A DNA stretch of 64,000 nucleotides from Saccharothrix syringae (GCF_009498035.1 NZ_CP034550.1:3162001-3226000), one strand, 5' to 3'; positions 8,747 to 17,854 are shown, numbered from the stretch's first letter. Notes: generated from the letters alone by a model not told the origin. Translations and numbers: made by a program.

Positions 8747-9574
8747 TCAGCTGGCGAGTTGTGCCTCGGTGCGCCAGGCGATCATGCGCACCTCGGCCAG
8801 GATCTCTTCGGTTTCGACCGCTCCGACGTGTGCCCGGATGGTCTTGAGGCTGATGGACTTGTTCACCCGGGCAGCGTTTTGGGTGATCCCGAGGAGCTCT
8901 GCGATCTCGCGGGGCTTGCGCCCTTCGGCCGACAGCCTGAGCACCTCGGCTTGACGCCTGCCGAGCGACTTGAAGACGCTGACGATCGTGTTGTCCTCGT
9001 CCTCCTCAGTGGTCCCCTGGGCAGGAGCGGTGGGGCGGGTGTTGCCGTCGAGCCGGAGCGCGACTTCCCGGAACACGTCGTAGATGCGCTCACGGGGGTG
9101 GCCGGTGATCTCCGCGATCTCGGTGATGGTGTAGCCCTCCAGGAAGTGAGCCATCGCCTCGATCATGTCCGGTGCGGTCTTCGCGACCACTTCCATCAGG
9201 TCGGTCCGCTGCTCGTGCGCCAAGGACGGCTGGTGGAAGAGGGGTGTTCGCCCGAGGCGGTTCAGTTCCGTCGACGATCCAATGGGAACCACTACGGAAC
9301 GCGAGCGCGCCTCGTAGTGGTCGATCACCATGTGCTTGGCGACCTTCACCGCGTAGCCGACAGGCGACTCGACCACGTCGAGCATCTGGTTGCCGAAGCG
9401 CCTGACGACCCGGCTCGTCACGTCCTGGACGAGGTCGTCGACGCAGTCGGCCGGCACCCTCACGCTCAGAAAGGCGGCGACAGCGGCGCGAAGGCCCGTC
9501 CAGTCGAGCTGCCCGTAGCGTTCGTCGGGCAACGCGGCCTTGAAGGCCACTTCAGCGTGGTAGTTGGACGTCAT
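8747..9574 (-). CDS. Sigma-70-like transcription regulator with two HTH segments
   Basis: The start is ATG 9574, one base after the stop of the upstream small gene, giving 275 residues. An earlier in-frame start lies inside that gene and is unlikely. Residues 15-100 resemble sigma region 2: VPADCVDDLVQDVTSRVVRRF, then SPVGYAVKVAKHMVIDHYEA. A first helix-turn-helix is YTITEIAEITGHPRERIYDVF. A second, LGRRQAEVLRLSAEGRKPRE followed by IAELLGITQNAARVNKS, resembles region 4 or LuxR-type DNA binding. Two HTH units are unusual for an ECF factor. It is probably co-transcribed with the small membrane protein, which could sequester it, though no classical anti-sigma motif is visible. An alternative is a phage-type regulator. 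Confidence 0.6.
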   Translation of the reverse strand: MTSNYHAEVAFKAALPDERYGQLDWTGLRAAVAAFLSVRVPADCVDDLVQDVTSRVVRRFGNQMLDVVESPVGYAVKVAKHMVIDHYEARSRSVVVPIGSSTELNRLGRTPLFHQPSLAHEQRTDLMEVVAKTAPDMIEAMAHFLEGYTITEIAEITGHPRERIYDVFREVALRLDGNTRPTAPAQGTTEEDEDNTIVSVFKSLGRRQAEVLRLSAEGRKPREIAELLGITQNAARVNKSISLKTIRAHVGAVETEEILAEVRMIAWRTEAQLAS

Positions 9575-9575
9575 G

Positions 9576-9857
9576 TCAGACGCCCCTCGGGGCGCGACCA
9601 GGCAGGTAGAGGATCGACGCGACGACGGCGGCCAGGGACTGGACGTCGCCCGGATTCCACTTGGCCAGCACGACGAGGCCGATGATCGCGACCAGCGGCA
9701 GGCTGCGGAGAAGGTCGTCGGTGACCCGGGTCGCGCCAGCAACCTGCCAGCGAGCTCCGAGGGTCGGCGTGTTCGCCGACGTCGGCGCCGACCTCTTCTG
9801 AGACGAGCGCGTGGACTTCTTGGCGGGGTCGTTCGACCCCGTGGCGGTATCCGCCAT
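9576..9857 (-). CDS. Small membrane protein coupled to sigma-like gene
   Basis: The start is ATG 9857, with GAGGGA about 6 bases upstream; ATG 9863 is possible but poorly spaced. The 93-residue product has a polar serine/lysine-rich N-terminus (about 45 residues) and then two hydrophobic segments, SLPLVAIIGLVVLAKW and VQSLAAVVASILYL. It ends one base before the start of the sigma-like gene, which implies translational coupling. Its 5' leader contains the structured repeat at 9878-9948. The function is unknown; a membrane tether or anti-sigma role is only inferred from gene order. Confidence 0.55.
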   Translation of the reverse strand: MADTATGSNDPAKKSTRSSQKRSAPTSANTPTLGARWQVAGATRVTDDLLRSLPLVAIIGLVVLAKWNPGDVQSLAAVVASILYLPGRAPRGV

Positions 9858-9877
9858 GGGCATCCCTCGTCTAACAG

Positions 9878-9948
9878 GGATCCGCCGCCCAGCCTCGGGC
9901 CAGGAGATCGAGGCGGCGGATCCGTGACGCGCTCGGCGGTCGCCGAGC
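9878..9948. repeat. Structured repeat, copy 1 (two hairpins)
   Basis: GGATCCGCCGCC (9878-9889) pairs with GGCGGCGGATCC (9912-9923) around a 22-base loop containing CAGCCTCGGGCCAGGAGATC. A second perfect hairpin follows: GCTCGGCG-GT-CGCCGAGC (9931-9948). Copy 2 at 10121-10194 keeps the loop sequence and both hairpins while the stems differ. It lies just upstream of the small membrane gene on the minus strand. It could be a structured leader RNA or a recombination site. Confidence 0.6.
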
Positions 9949-10120
9949 GGTTGACAAAGCATGCCCGAGACCGGCATCGCGACGAAAGTCAAGAGAAGCA
10001 CCCCAGAAGTGATCATCCTCTCACCGGGGGCGTTTAATGTTTTTGGACGACGGGCCCGTCTTCATTGACGAGCCGAGCTAACGCGGCTCACCAAGTGCGA
10101 AGCTGCGCTTCGTTCTTGCA

Positions 10121-10194
10121 GGAGGGTCCTCCGCCCAGCCTCGGGCCATGAGATCGGGGTGGCGGGTCCTCGACGCGCTCGACGGTCGCCGGGC
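10121..10194. repeat. Structured repeat, copy 2
   Basis: This has the same layout as copy 1, 240 bases away. GGGTCCTCCGCCC (10124-10136) pairs with GGGTGGCGGGTCC (10157-10169) using G-U wobbles and one mismatch. The loop again carries AGCCTCGGGCCATGAGATCG. The second hairpin is GCTCGACG-GT-CGCCGGGC. Conserved loop with altered but still paired stems suggests selection on structure. Confidence 0.55.
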
Positions 10195-10239
10195 CTCAGA
10201 TAGAACAGGGGTGACCGGTGATGTCGAAGCGGATCAAGG

Positions 10240-10274
10240 CGGTGGTCGGGCTCCTGCAGGGAGCCCGACCACCG
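10240..10274 (-). terminator. Terminator of the recombinase trio
   Basis: CGGTGGTCGGGCTCC and GGAGCCCGACCACCG form a perfect 15-bp stem with a 5-base loop, followed on the plus side by a T-containing tract. It lies 25 bases past the stop of the last recombinase-trio gene on the minus strand. Confidence 0.7.
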
Positions 10275-10298
10275 TCGCTTTGTCGTGCGCCGATCGGC

Positions 10299-10715
10299 TT
10301 AGTCGCCTTCCCGTCGCGGTGTCGTCGTCTGCAGGCGGCGCAGCTCGGCGTAGACCTGTTCGAGCTGCCGTTGCTGCGCGGCGTTCTGCTCGGTGAGGAC
10401 CTGGACGCGGGCGCGGAGCTTCTCGTTCGCGCTCAGTGACGCCGCCAGGCGGACCTTGAGAGAGCGTTCAGTCGTGGCGGCGGATCGTGGTGCCGGTGGC
10501 CGTCGTCCTGTGAGCTCACGGAGCCCGGAGAGCAGGTCGGGCTGGGTGTAGAGCCATGACCTGGAGACCTCCGCGGCCGTGGCCAGCGCCGCGACCGTGA
10601 CCGGTCGCCCTGATATGCGCAGCTCCAGCAGGGCCTTCTCGGCCCGTTGACGGGCGTCGGCGCTGCGTTTGGCGGTGGCGGCGGCGAGGTGGTGGGTGTT
10701 GTCAGCTCGGGTCAT
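10299..10715 (-). CDS. DUF6262-type accessory protein of a recombinase trio
   Basis: The start is ATG 10715, overlapping the stop of the tyrosine recombinase by ATGA. The 138-residue protein begins MTRADNTHHLAAATAKRSAD and has an HTH-like segment, RPVTVAALATAAEVSRSWLY. It ends in a leucine/glutamine-rich coiled coil (LRARVQVLTEQNAAQQRQLEQ). This is the typical third gene (TnpC/DUF6262) of Tn554-like and RIT elements, where it sits after two tyrosine recombinases and aids transposition or target choice. The gene looks intact. Confidence 0.75.
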   Translation of the reverse strand: MTRADNTHHLAAATAKRSADARQRAEKALLELRISGRPVTVAALATAAEVSRSWLYTQPDLLSGLRELTGRRPPAPRSAATTERSLKVRLAASLSANEKLRARVQVLTEQNAAQQRQLEQVYAELRRLQTTTPRREGD

Positions 10716-12969
10716 CGAGTTGGATGATCTTTCCGCCGAAGACGACTTCGCCGTCGTCGCAGCTCTCGCAGGTGGTTGTCGAGGTTGTCCAGGATCTTGG
10801 TGTTCTTCTCGGCGATGCGGATGTGTCCGGCGGCCTTGGCGGTTTCGATGATCTTCAGGGTGCGGCCTCGCTGTTCCCGGTGGTGTGGCAGGAACTCGGG
10901 GGCGGTGAGGAACATCGGGCAGGTCAGGCAAGGGTTGGCGTGCTCGCAGTTGCGGATCAGCGGCAGACCGCAGTAGCCGTTGGGCAGGGTCTGCTTGGCC
11001 CGGCCGAGGCTGATGCGGGTCCAGGCGGCGTTGCTGAGCGGGTCGCTCTCGGTGACCCGGACGATCTCGCCCTGGGAGTTGACGGTGACGGCCTTCTCCC
11101 ACTTCTCCCGGACGGTCTTGTCGTGCAGGCGGGCGTAGACGGCGGTCATGGCCGGTGACATGTGGTCGAGCAGCTTCTGGACGACGTGTTGCGGGACGTC
11201 GTTGTTGATCAGGCGGGTGCCCAGGGTGTGCCTGAACTGGTGCGGGGTGATGTGGACGCGGTCGCCGAGTTCGTCGACCAGCTCGATGGTCGCCAGCCAG
11301 GTGTTGAGGTGCTCGACCCAGGTGCCGCGGGGCATCGGTTTGCGGCCGTGGGGGTTGTCGGTCCGGCGGGGAACAGCAGCTCGCAGCCTGCGGGGAAGCG
11401 TGCGCGGACCCGGTCCTGCTGGGCGTGGATCAGCGTGACGAGCTTGTCGACGATGGGGAAGAACGCGACGCGCCCCTGCCCTTTGTGGTTGACCCAGGCC
11501 AGGTAGGGGGCTCGCGCGTCGTCGCGGACGACGCAGTCGAACGGGAGCCGGATCGCGTCCTTGGACCGCAGCCCGCAGGCCATGACAATGCGCAGGACGA
11601 GCTCGTCCTGCGGGTCGGGGAACCTGGTCAGGTTGGCGTCGTCCTCGCACTGACTCATGATCACTTCGCTGAGGAAGCGGGGCTTGGACGGCGGCGCCGG
11701 CGGACCGTCGCCGGGGACGATGACCGCAGTGCGGGGCAGTCGTTCCTCCCAGCCCAGGCGGTGGACGGTGGAAAGGAACACGCTGACCGCGCTGATCCGG
11801 TGTTTGCGGGTGGCGACGTGGACCTGTTCCTCGTCCATCGAGGCGAACCACGCCTCCAGCAACTGTCGGGTCAACCGCTCGGGTTCGGTGCAGTCGTCGG
11901 GCCCGCCCGCGGCGAACTCGGCGAACTTGCCCAAGTAGCGCACTTGCGCGACCAGGCTGCCGGTGGCGCTCTTGGTGGTGATCATCCGCCGGGCCCAGCG
12001 CTTGGCCAGCGCCCGTAGCCAGGGCTGCGTAATCGAGGTGAATCGCAGGTAGCGGGGCGTGTTCTCCGGAAGGCGTCCCAGTCTGCGCAGGTCCCAGGTG
12101 TCGCGGTCGTATTCGCGTTCCCAGGCGCCGCCGGCGAGCAGGGCTTCGAGGTGGTAGCGGATGTCGGTGACGAAGGTCAGCGCGCTGTTGGTGCCCCGCT
12201 TGCCCGACGGGCCCTTGGCCTGCTTGCGCCAGGCGTCGTCGTCGAGGTCGAGCATGCTGGCGACCTGGCTTTCCCGGATCCAGGTCACAGCCTGCTGGAT
12301 CGCCCGCAGGCAGGTGCGGCGGTCACCGGCATCGGCGCGGCGTTGCAGCCCCAGGCCCAGCTCCAGCCGGATCTGCTGGGACAGGCCGCGCATGTCCAGC
12401 ATCGGCTCGCCGCGGCCGGTGGCGCAGGTGACGTAGGTCTGCAGGTCGTCGGGCTTGCCCGCCGTCTTCCAGCGGGCGTGGTGGCCCGCGCAGAACCCGG
12501 CCTTGAAGTCGGCGTTGCGCTCGCAGCCGACGAACCGGCAGGGCGCCTCCCCGCGAATCGACGGCGTGTAGGTGATCCCGGCCGCCCACGCGGCCGCGTC
12601 CGGTCGTCCCGCCTTGGCCCAGAAGCCGCGGTGCCGGGCGCAGAGGCCGATGTGCCCCCGTGCCCGGTTGCAGCCCTCGACCAGGCAAGCCGGGAAGCTC
12701 ACGGTGTTGCGTTGCCCCGGCCCCTGCAGCGGCGCCCACTGCTCGATGTCGGGGCTGCCCGCCCTGGTCCAGGCCGTCTGGTGGATCGGGCAGAGCCCGA
12801 CACGGCCGTAGTTCAGCGGGCGGCGGCAGGCCGGCACTCGGCATCGACCTGCGGTGAACACGGGGTCGTCGGGGTCCGGTCGGAACACCTCGACGCGGAA
12901 CTCCATGCGGACGGTCTGCAGCAGCAGCGCCAGCAGACCGGACCGGTGCGCGGGAACGGGGACCGTCAT
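10712..12969 (-). pseudogene. Tyrosine recombinase, second of trio, interrupted by a frameshift
   Basis: The N-terminal frame starts at ATG 12969 (overlapping the upstream recombinase stop) and the C-terminal frame ends at 10712. They meet near 11365, in a CCCC run following GAGCTGCTGTT. One extra C would restore reading from CELLFP into RRTDNPHGRKPMP. The joined product would be about 750 residues. Its N-terminus carries three cysteine/histidine clusters of the form Cx4C...Cx2H (CRVPAC...CPIH, CLVEGC...CARH, CRFVGC...CAGH). The catalytic domain has ACGLRSKDAIRL, HQFRHTLGTRL and LLDHMSPAMTAVY, which supply the R, H-x-x-R, H and Tyr residues. A C-terminal cluster (CGLPLIRNCEHANPCLTC) may bind metal. 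It could be a true defect, a sequencing slip or programmed shifting. Confidence 0.75.
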
Positions 12970-14045
12970 GCCACCGGTCCTCCGTCCAGGACGCCGCTCT
13001 CGGTCAAAATCCGGCGGTAGTCGCCCAGGGTCAGGTGCGAGTAGATCGACTTCGTCGTCTCGGTCGACTCGTGCCCCAGCAGCTCGGCGACCACCTCGAT
13101 CGGGGTGCCGGAGCGCAGCAGCCGGGTGGCGTAGGTGTGCCGCAGGGCGTGCCAGGTCAGGTCGTCGACGCCGGTGCGCTTGCGCAGCCGCAGCTCCAGG
13201 TCGGCGACCGCGCTGTAGGTCATCGCCGCCCCGCGGTGCCCGCGCCAGAGGTTGACGAACACGAAGTCGCTGTCCAGCTCGCCGAACTCGACGTCGAGGT
13301 AGTCGGCGTAGCGCTGGAACAGATAGCCACGGACCGGCACCGACCTGGCCTTCATCTCCTTCACCCGTGCCAGGTTCGGGTTGTCCTCCCGCGGCACGAC
13401 GTGCACGGCCTCCTCGGCCGGGTCCAGGTCGGCGTGCCGCAACCCGAGCGCCTCGCCGATGCGCAGCCCGGACTCATAAAGCAGGGTCACCAGGAACCGG
13501 TCCCTCAACCGCAGGCAGGCGTCCTGCAGCAACGTGACCTCGTCGTCGGACAGCTCCCTCGGCCGTTTCCTCCCGCCCGCGGGCAGGCGCAGCGGACTGT
13601 GCTCGACCGGTCCGCGCATCGTGTGCGCGAGCACCGGCAGGTAATCACCCGTCGCATGCCGCACTCCCGGTGTCGCTCCTCCCAGCACCGCCTTGGCCGA
13701 ACCACGCACGGCGTGGAACCGGTAGAACCCGGCCAACGTCGCCCGCTTGCGCAGCAACGTCGCCGCGTCCAACGCCGACGGGCTGCCGGGCAGCACGAAC
13801 ACGCCCGGCTGCCGCAACTCCACCGGCCGCCGCAACCACGCGACGAACTGCGCCAAGTCCTCCAACTCGACCTCGGCGAAGTCCTGCCCGCGCTGACCAA
13901 GCCAGACGAACAAGTCCTTCAGGTCCTGCGCATACGCCTTCACCGTCGCAGGCGCCTTGCCCGCAGCCACCAGATGCACCAAATACGCCTCGATCGGCGC
14001 CACCGGCAGAGCATCCTCACCGACCACCGTGTACGACACCGACAT
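12966..14045 (-). CDS. Tyrosine recombinase, first of trio
   Basis: The start is placed at ATG 14045 (359 residues); the frame is open to TTG 14090. It has an N-terminal SAM-like core-binding domain (PIEAYLVHLVAAGKAPATVK onward) and a C-terminal catalytic domain. The nucleophile set is present: R in SGLRIGEALGL, H-x-x-R in HALRHTYATRLL, H in LLGHESTETT and Tyr in KSIYSHL. Three overlapping genes (two tyrosine recombinases and a DUF6262 protein) make this a Tn554-like or recombinase-in-trio element. It moves by strand exchange through a phosphotyrosine intermediate. The element lies at the 3' side of a truncated regulator gene, which is probably its insertion target. Confidence 0.85.
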   Translation of the reverse strand: MSVSYTVVGEDALPVAPIEAYLVHLVAAGKAPATVKAYAQDLKDLFVWLGQRGQDFAEVELEDLAQFVAWLRRPVELRQPGVFVLPGSPSALDAATLLRKRATLAGFYRFHAVRGSAKAVLGGATPGVRHATGDYLPVLAHTMRGPVEHSPLRLPAGGRKRPRELSDDEVTLLQDACLRLRDRFLVTLLYESGLRIGEALGLRHADLDPAEEAVHVVPREDNPNLARVKEMKARSVPVRGYLFQRYADYLDVEFGELDSDFVFVNLWRGHRGAAMTYSAVADLELRLRKRTGVDDLTWHALRHTYATRLLRSGTPIEVVAELLGHESTETTKSIYSHLTLGDYRRILTESGVLDGGPVA

Positions 14046-14127
14046 CTCGCCGGCCAACCGCTGTACCCGCACCGCCACCGCTCTCGTCAACGACAGACCG
14101 TCACAGCGTCCAAGACGAACTGTCTAC

Positions 14128-14406
14128 CTAGGACTGGAACACGTGGACTACACCACAGACACCATCGAATGAACTGCAGATAACCGCCATGACATGGCTG
14201 AGCCTGGGCAAGCCCGGGTCGGTGAGCGTCTTGCGGACGGTCGTGTGCGATATCGGGCGGAGACCCGGTCTTTCGGCGATCCGCTCGGCGATGTTCCTGC
14301 TGCTCAGGTAGCCGGATCGGGCATGCAGGGCGTGCAGTTCCTCGTTGAGCGTCCGTAACGGTCCTTCGGGTAACAGCGGCTGTGCCCAGCCTCGCGCAAC
14401 CGGCAT
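14128..14406 (-). pseudogene. Truncated HTH regulator, 5' part only
   Basis: From ATG 14406 the frame reads MPVARGWAQPLLPEGPLRTL and continues with YLSSRNIAERIAERPGLRP and TTVRKTLTDPGLPRLSHVMA. This is the N-terminal HTH module found in large actinobacterial NB-ARC/TPR or XRE regulators. The normal continuation is lost after CSSFDG, where a short unrelated tail ends the frame. The break coincides with the right boundary of the recombinase trio, which suggests the transposon or a linked deletion removed the rest. Confidence 0.5.
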
Positions 14407-14461
14407 GCCTTGAGTGTAATTTTCTGTAAAGATGCAGGTCAGCCGGGTGCAGACTGGCGCC

Positions 14462-14692
14462 ATGACGACTCTGCTGGACCTGCTGCTGGGCAAGTACTTC
14501 TGGCGCCTCTACCTGACCGTCACGACGTTGCTGGTCGCAGTGATCGCCTTGGCGGTGGCGGCGGGTTCGCACGCCCCTCTGTGGATCGGTGCGGCCGCGG
14601 GGTGGACCGCCTTACCCTCGGCCCGGAGGCGCTGGAGCCGAATCGGGCGGAGCACGCGCTCCCAACGTCGTCCGTCTCCCGACCAGTCGTGA
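14462..14692 (+). CDS. Possible small membrane protein
   Basis: A short frame from ATG 14462 (76 residues) has one long hydrophobic stretch, LYLTVTTLLVAVIALAVAAG followed by SHAPLWIGAAAGW, and then a basic arginine/serine-rich tail. It is divergent from the truncated regulator. No good ribosome binding site precedes it and no family is recognised, so it may be a chance frame. Confidence 0.3.
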   Translation: MTTLLDLLLGKYFWRLYLTVTTLLVAVIALAVAAGSHAPLWIGAAAGWTALPSARRRWSRIGRSTRSQRRPSPDQS

Positions 14693-14919
14693 AGGTGATC
14701 GCCCGGAGCCGTTGGCACGGTCCGCATCGCGCCCTCAGCCGTTGGGCTCACCCATTCGGTCGGACGTGACGTGGAGGTCCGGGTGCAGACACGGCTGGTG
14801 CGGGCCGGCAAGGCGAAGGAGCGCGGGTAGTGGTCGCTGACCACCGGTCACACCGGTGGTGGTTCGGCGGTGTGACCGACATGGGTGACGCCACCACCCG
14901 TGACGCGGTGCTGGTCGCC

Positions 14920-15375
14920 GCGGCTACGACGCCGCCAAGAAGATCAACGGCCGCAAGCGCGGAGTGGTGGTCGACCTGGGCGACTGACCGCTGGCCGTGA
15001 TGTTCGTGCCCGCCGAGGTGCCCGACCGGGAGCTGGCCCGCGACCTGCTGTGGCGGCTGCGGCTGACCAACCCGCAGGTCACCCCAGTCTGGGCGGACTC
15101 CGCCTACGCCGGAGCGCTGATGCAGTGGGCCAGGACGTTCCCGAACATCACGATCAAGGTCGTGACCCGGCCGCCCGGCGCACGCGGGTTCATCGTGTTG
15201 CCCCGCCATTGGGTGGTGGAGAGGTCGTTGACTTGGCTGTTGCGCGCCCGCCGCAATGTCAGGGACTGCGAAAGGCTCCCGGCCCACAGCGAGGCCGCTC
15301 TGACCTGGGCCGCGATCACCCTGCTCGCACGCCGCCTCACCCGCCCGACCCGCGCCCGCCGCACCACCACTGCCC
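14920..15375 (+). pseudogene. IS5-family transposase remnant
   Basis: The frame reads GYDAAKKINGRKRGVVVDLG and is then interrupted by TGA at 14985, where a Trp codon is expected. It resumes PLAVMFVPAEVPDRELARDL, then VTPVWADSAYAG and RHWVVERSLTWLLRARRNVR. These are the second Asp (WADSAYAG) and the Glu (VVERS) of the DDE triad of IS5-family transposases. The N-terminus, including the first Asp, is missing or scrambled, and the C-terminus runs on into unrelated sequence. It cannot be active. Confidence 0.75.
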
Positions 15376-15939
15376 GGCGGGCCGCCTGCCCCCGGCCAGG
15401 ACACGACGTTCCCCGTACCTCCCGTTCGGTACCGTGCTGGCCCTTGCGTGCGCCGCAGGACCGGCGGTGCCGATGTGGGTCGATGTATCCAGGTGCTTCC
15501 TTGCGAAGACGTGGCAGGTCTGATCGCGGAGCGTGGTCGAGGCGGTCGGCTCCGCTCCGGAGCCTGCTCACGGCAGCTACGCATCGACACGCCCGGTACC
15601 ACTCACCCGGTGGACAGCGGACGTCGGTGATCGCCACGTCGTCGAGCGAGCCGTGCCGTGGGGTTGACGGGAGCCGAGCCTGACCGCTGCGTTGCGAGAC
15701 CTGGGCGCGAGATCGTCGAGCCCGCACCGGGCGTGATCACCGTCCTCGCCAGGTGGACCGGCGGGGCATCCGCTGGTAGCTGGGCCGGTAGTCTGTCCGG
15801 ATGTGACAAAGTGTGCTGGTCACATCCGCTTGTCCACGGTCAGGTCGAGGCTTGGCGCGGTGTCGCGTGTGTCCGTCGCTCGGTCGGCGGTGACCTCGCA
15901 AAGGGTCGGACTCAGGGGTTCCTTGAGTGGGGAGCAGCC
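15376..15939. other. Intergenic region with an operator-like inverted repeat
   Basis: No gene is supported in this 560-base stretch. At 15798-15828 CGGATGTGAC and GTCACATCCG form a perfect 10-bp inverted repeat with an 11-base spacer, about 110 bases before the truncated PAS gene. It may be its operator or a short terminator. Confidence 0.4.
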
Positions 15940-16079
15940 GTGACCGCACCGGATGGCGCCGACCTGACCGGCCTCGTCGCCGACATGGGGCTCGTGGCGT
16001 GGGAAGTCGACGTGGCGTCCCGGCGTTTCATGTTCGTCTCCGGGCATGCCGAGGTGTTGCTCGGGTACCCGCCTGACCC
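15940..16079 (+). pseudogene. PAS-domain protein, truncated after about 47 residues
   Basis: GTG 15940 has GGGGAG about 6 bases upstream and opens TAPDGADLTGLVADMGLVAW, then EVDVASRRFMFVSGHAEVLLGYPPD. This is the start of a PAS sensory domain, as seen at the N-terminus of actinobacterial GGDEF/EAL or SpoIIE-type signalling proteins. The reading frame leaves recognisable sequence at about 16078, where other mobile-element debris begins. Only the promoter-proximal piece remains. Confidence 0.6.
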
Positions 16080-16499
16080 GTGTGCCGCGCAGCGGTGCTG
16101 GGCGGCTTCGTCGAAGCACAACAGGGTCGCGGTCAGGGCGGGCCGGCCGGGTTCGCCTCGTGCGGTCAGCTCGCCGATGAGCGGCAACAGTTCGGGGGCG
16201 GCTCTCATCGGCGGCTTGTCGGCAGGGGTGGTGCGGATGCCGAGCCGGTGGAGGTACAAGGCGTCGAGGGGGTCGGTGCGGCTGGTGAGCAGTTCCAGGT
16301 GTTGCTCGCGGTGGCGGCGTCGGTTCTCGGTGCGGGGCGTGCCGAGCTGGGGCAGGGCGGAGTGGACTTCGTCCAGGTCGGGCTCGACGTGGAGTCGGGC
16401 GTTGGAGAAGTGCAGGAAGAAGTCGAGTTCGTCGGCGGTGTGGGATCGACGGCGCATCGAGTGGGCATGGAGACGATGGGGATCACCGTGCGGATCGTC
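16080..16499. other. Unidentified gene debris
   Basis: On the minus strand the frame gives protein-like sequence (for example RLGIRTTPADKPPMRAAPEL and LIGELTARGEPGRPALTATL) without a start or domain I recognise. It appears to be an internal fragment of a lost gene caught between the truncated PAS gene and the IS5 fragment. Confidence 0.3.
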
Positions 16500-16730
16500 C
16501 GGCATTCCCGCGGTGACCGGGCCCGGGGTCGGATCGACAGGCCGCCGTCGTCGGTTCCTCGCTTCGAGCTCGTACCGCGCAGGTGGGTGGCTGAGCGGTT
16601 GTTCGCCTGGCTGGGTAAGTATCGCCGACTGTCCAAGGACTACGAGTATGACGTTGACGCCTTGAATAACACGATCCATTCGGTGATGATCATGGTTTTG
16701 CTCCACCGCCTCTGTGAACCCTTCGTATAA
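16500..16730 (+). pseudogene. IS5-family transposase C-terminal fragment
   Basis: The frame contains FELVPRRWVAERLFAWLGKY and RRLSKDYEYDVDALNNTIHS, then MVLLHRLCEPFV and a stop at 16730. WVAERLFAWL carries the catalytic Glu of the DDE triad. Everything upstream of about 16500 is missing. It belongs to a different IS5 subgroup from the remnant at 14.9 kb. Confidence 0.7.
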
Positions 16731-16999
16731 AATTTCTGGACACCTCTGACTGGAGCGACGGGAGTGATCGGCAAGGAGCGTTCGCTTATGGGGCGCACTC
16801 AACGGTGTTGCCACCGTTGACGGAGCTTCAAGGTGGCCCGTCGAGGCCGGTGGGGACAGAGTGCGCCTGGAAGGGTGCCGGCAGAGCTTCGCCGGTACAC
16901 GGCGGGTGGCATGGTTGCGCATCCGCTGAAGACACCGGACGACATGGATGAGACGTTGCTTGAGTTCGCGGCACCCTGCTCTGTCCTCGGTGCCTCTGC

Positions 17000-17854
17000 T
17001 CATTCTGGCAGGCGTTTCTGCTGTTCCTTCGCGTTCAGTGCCGGGAACGAAAGGCGTTCCCAGTTGTCGGAGGCATTCCAGCGCAGGTAGGTTTTCCCGG
17101 AGGTCGGGGTCATCCACAGGTGCGTGACGGCTCCGAGTTGCGGCGCGGTCGTTGGTAGTTCCTCGTCGTCGGCGACCAGCCATGCCACGCCGAAGGTCGC
17201 GCCGGTGAAGTCGACCACGAGGAAGAGGTGCTGCTCGCCAAGGCCGGTTCGTGCAAGTTTGTCGATCTTGCTGCGGAGTTGCCCGTGTTCGGTTGCGGCT
17301 TCGGCGTTCAGCCACTCCGGGATGGCGTCGGCGTGCGGTACGGCCCCGCCTCGTCCGCGAGGTGTGACGGTGACGGCGCCGGCGTGTCGTCCTGGTCGAT
17401 CGGGGTCGGTGGTGACATCGTTCGCGTGTCCCCAGATCTCAATGTCTTGGTCGCTCAGCCAGCGAAGTGCCGGAGAACTTTCCCGTACCGAATGGGGGAG
17501 CCACTGATCGGCTCTGGTGACGCCGTGGGCCTCGTGTACCTGGATGATTTCTTGGATGTGCTGGTCGAACTCCTTGATCCTGACTCGTTCGCCAACGCTC
17601 ACGTGCCACCAGAGGCTTGAGCCGGAAACTTTCCACCGGTAATTGCGCTTTTTGAGCAGCTTCCACAACTGTTGCTCGTCTTTGTCGACCAGCATGGTGA
17701 CTTCCATCGCTGCTTGCCGCCCGTCGGGGTAGTTCAGGATGGCGTCGACATGACCCGGCTCGATCTGCTCTCCTGTCGGGTCCACGTCGACCCCCAGTTC
17801 GGCCTTGACGAGCGCAAAGGCGAATTTCTCGTCGTCAGTCGGCTCTGCGCGCAC
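17000..17854 (-). CDS. Hypothetical protein, possible nuclease-fold N-terminus
   Basis: GTG 17854 has a near-consensus AGGAGGAG ribosome binding site, giving 284 residues. The N-terminal 75 residues include HVDAILNYPDGRQAAMEVTM, whose D...E-x-T spacing loosely recalls PD-(D/E)XK folds, but the lysine is replaced. The middle is rich in charged residues and RGRGGAVPHADAIPEWLN. The C-terminus ends in TPTSGKTYLRWNASDNWERL. I recognise no family. It is divergent from the membrane nuclease gene at 18038, with which it shares a 180-base promoter region. Confidence 0.55.
   Translation of the reverse strand: MRAEPTDDEKFAFALVKAELGVDVDPTGEQIEPGHVDAILNYPDGRQAAMEVTMLVDKDEQQLWKLLKKRNYRWKVSGSSLWWHVSVGERVRIKEFDQHIQEIIQVHEAHGVTRADQWLPHSVRESSPALRWLSDQDIEIWGHANDVTTDPDRPGRHAGAVTVTPRGRGGAVPHADAIPEWLNAEAATEHGQLRSKIDKLARTGLGEQHLFLVVDFTGATFGVAWLVADDEELPTTAPQLGAVTHLWMTPTSGKTYLRWNASDNWERLSFPALNAKEQQKRLPE

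Noticed and set aside
9890..9912. Resemblance of GGCCAGGAGATC in the structured repeat to the B12 box of cobalamin riboswitches
   Set aside because: The other conserved parts of a cobalamin riboswitch are absent upstream and the neighbouring genes have no link to B12, so the similarity is probably chance.
10218..10439. Plus-strand frame beginning MMSKRIKAVVGLLQ
   Set aside because: It runs through the terminator hairpin and antisense to the DUF6262 gene; the protein-like start is too short to support a gene.
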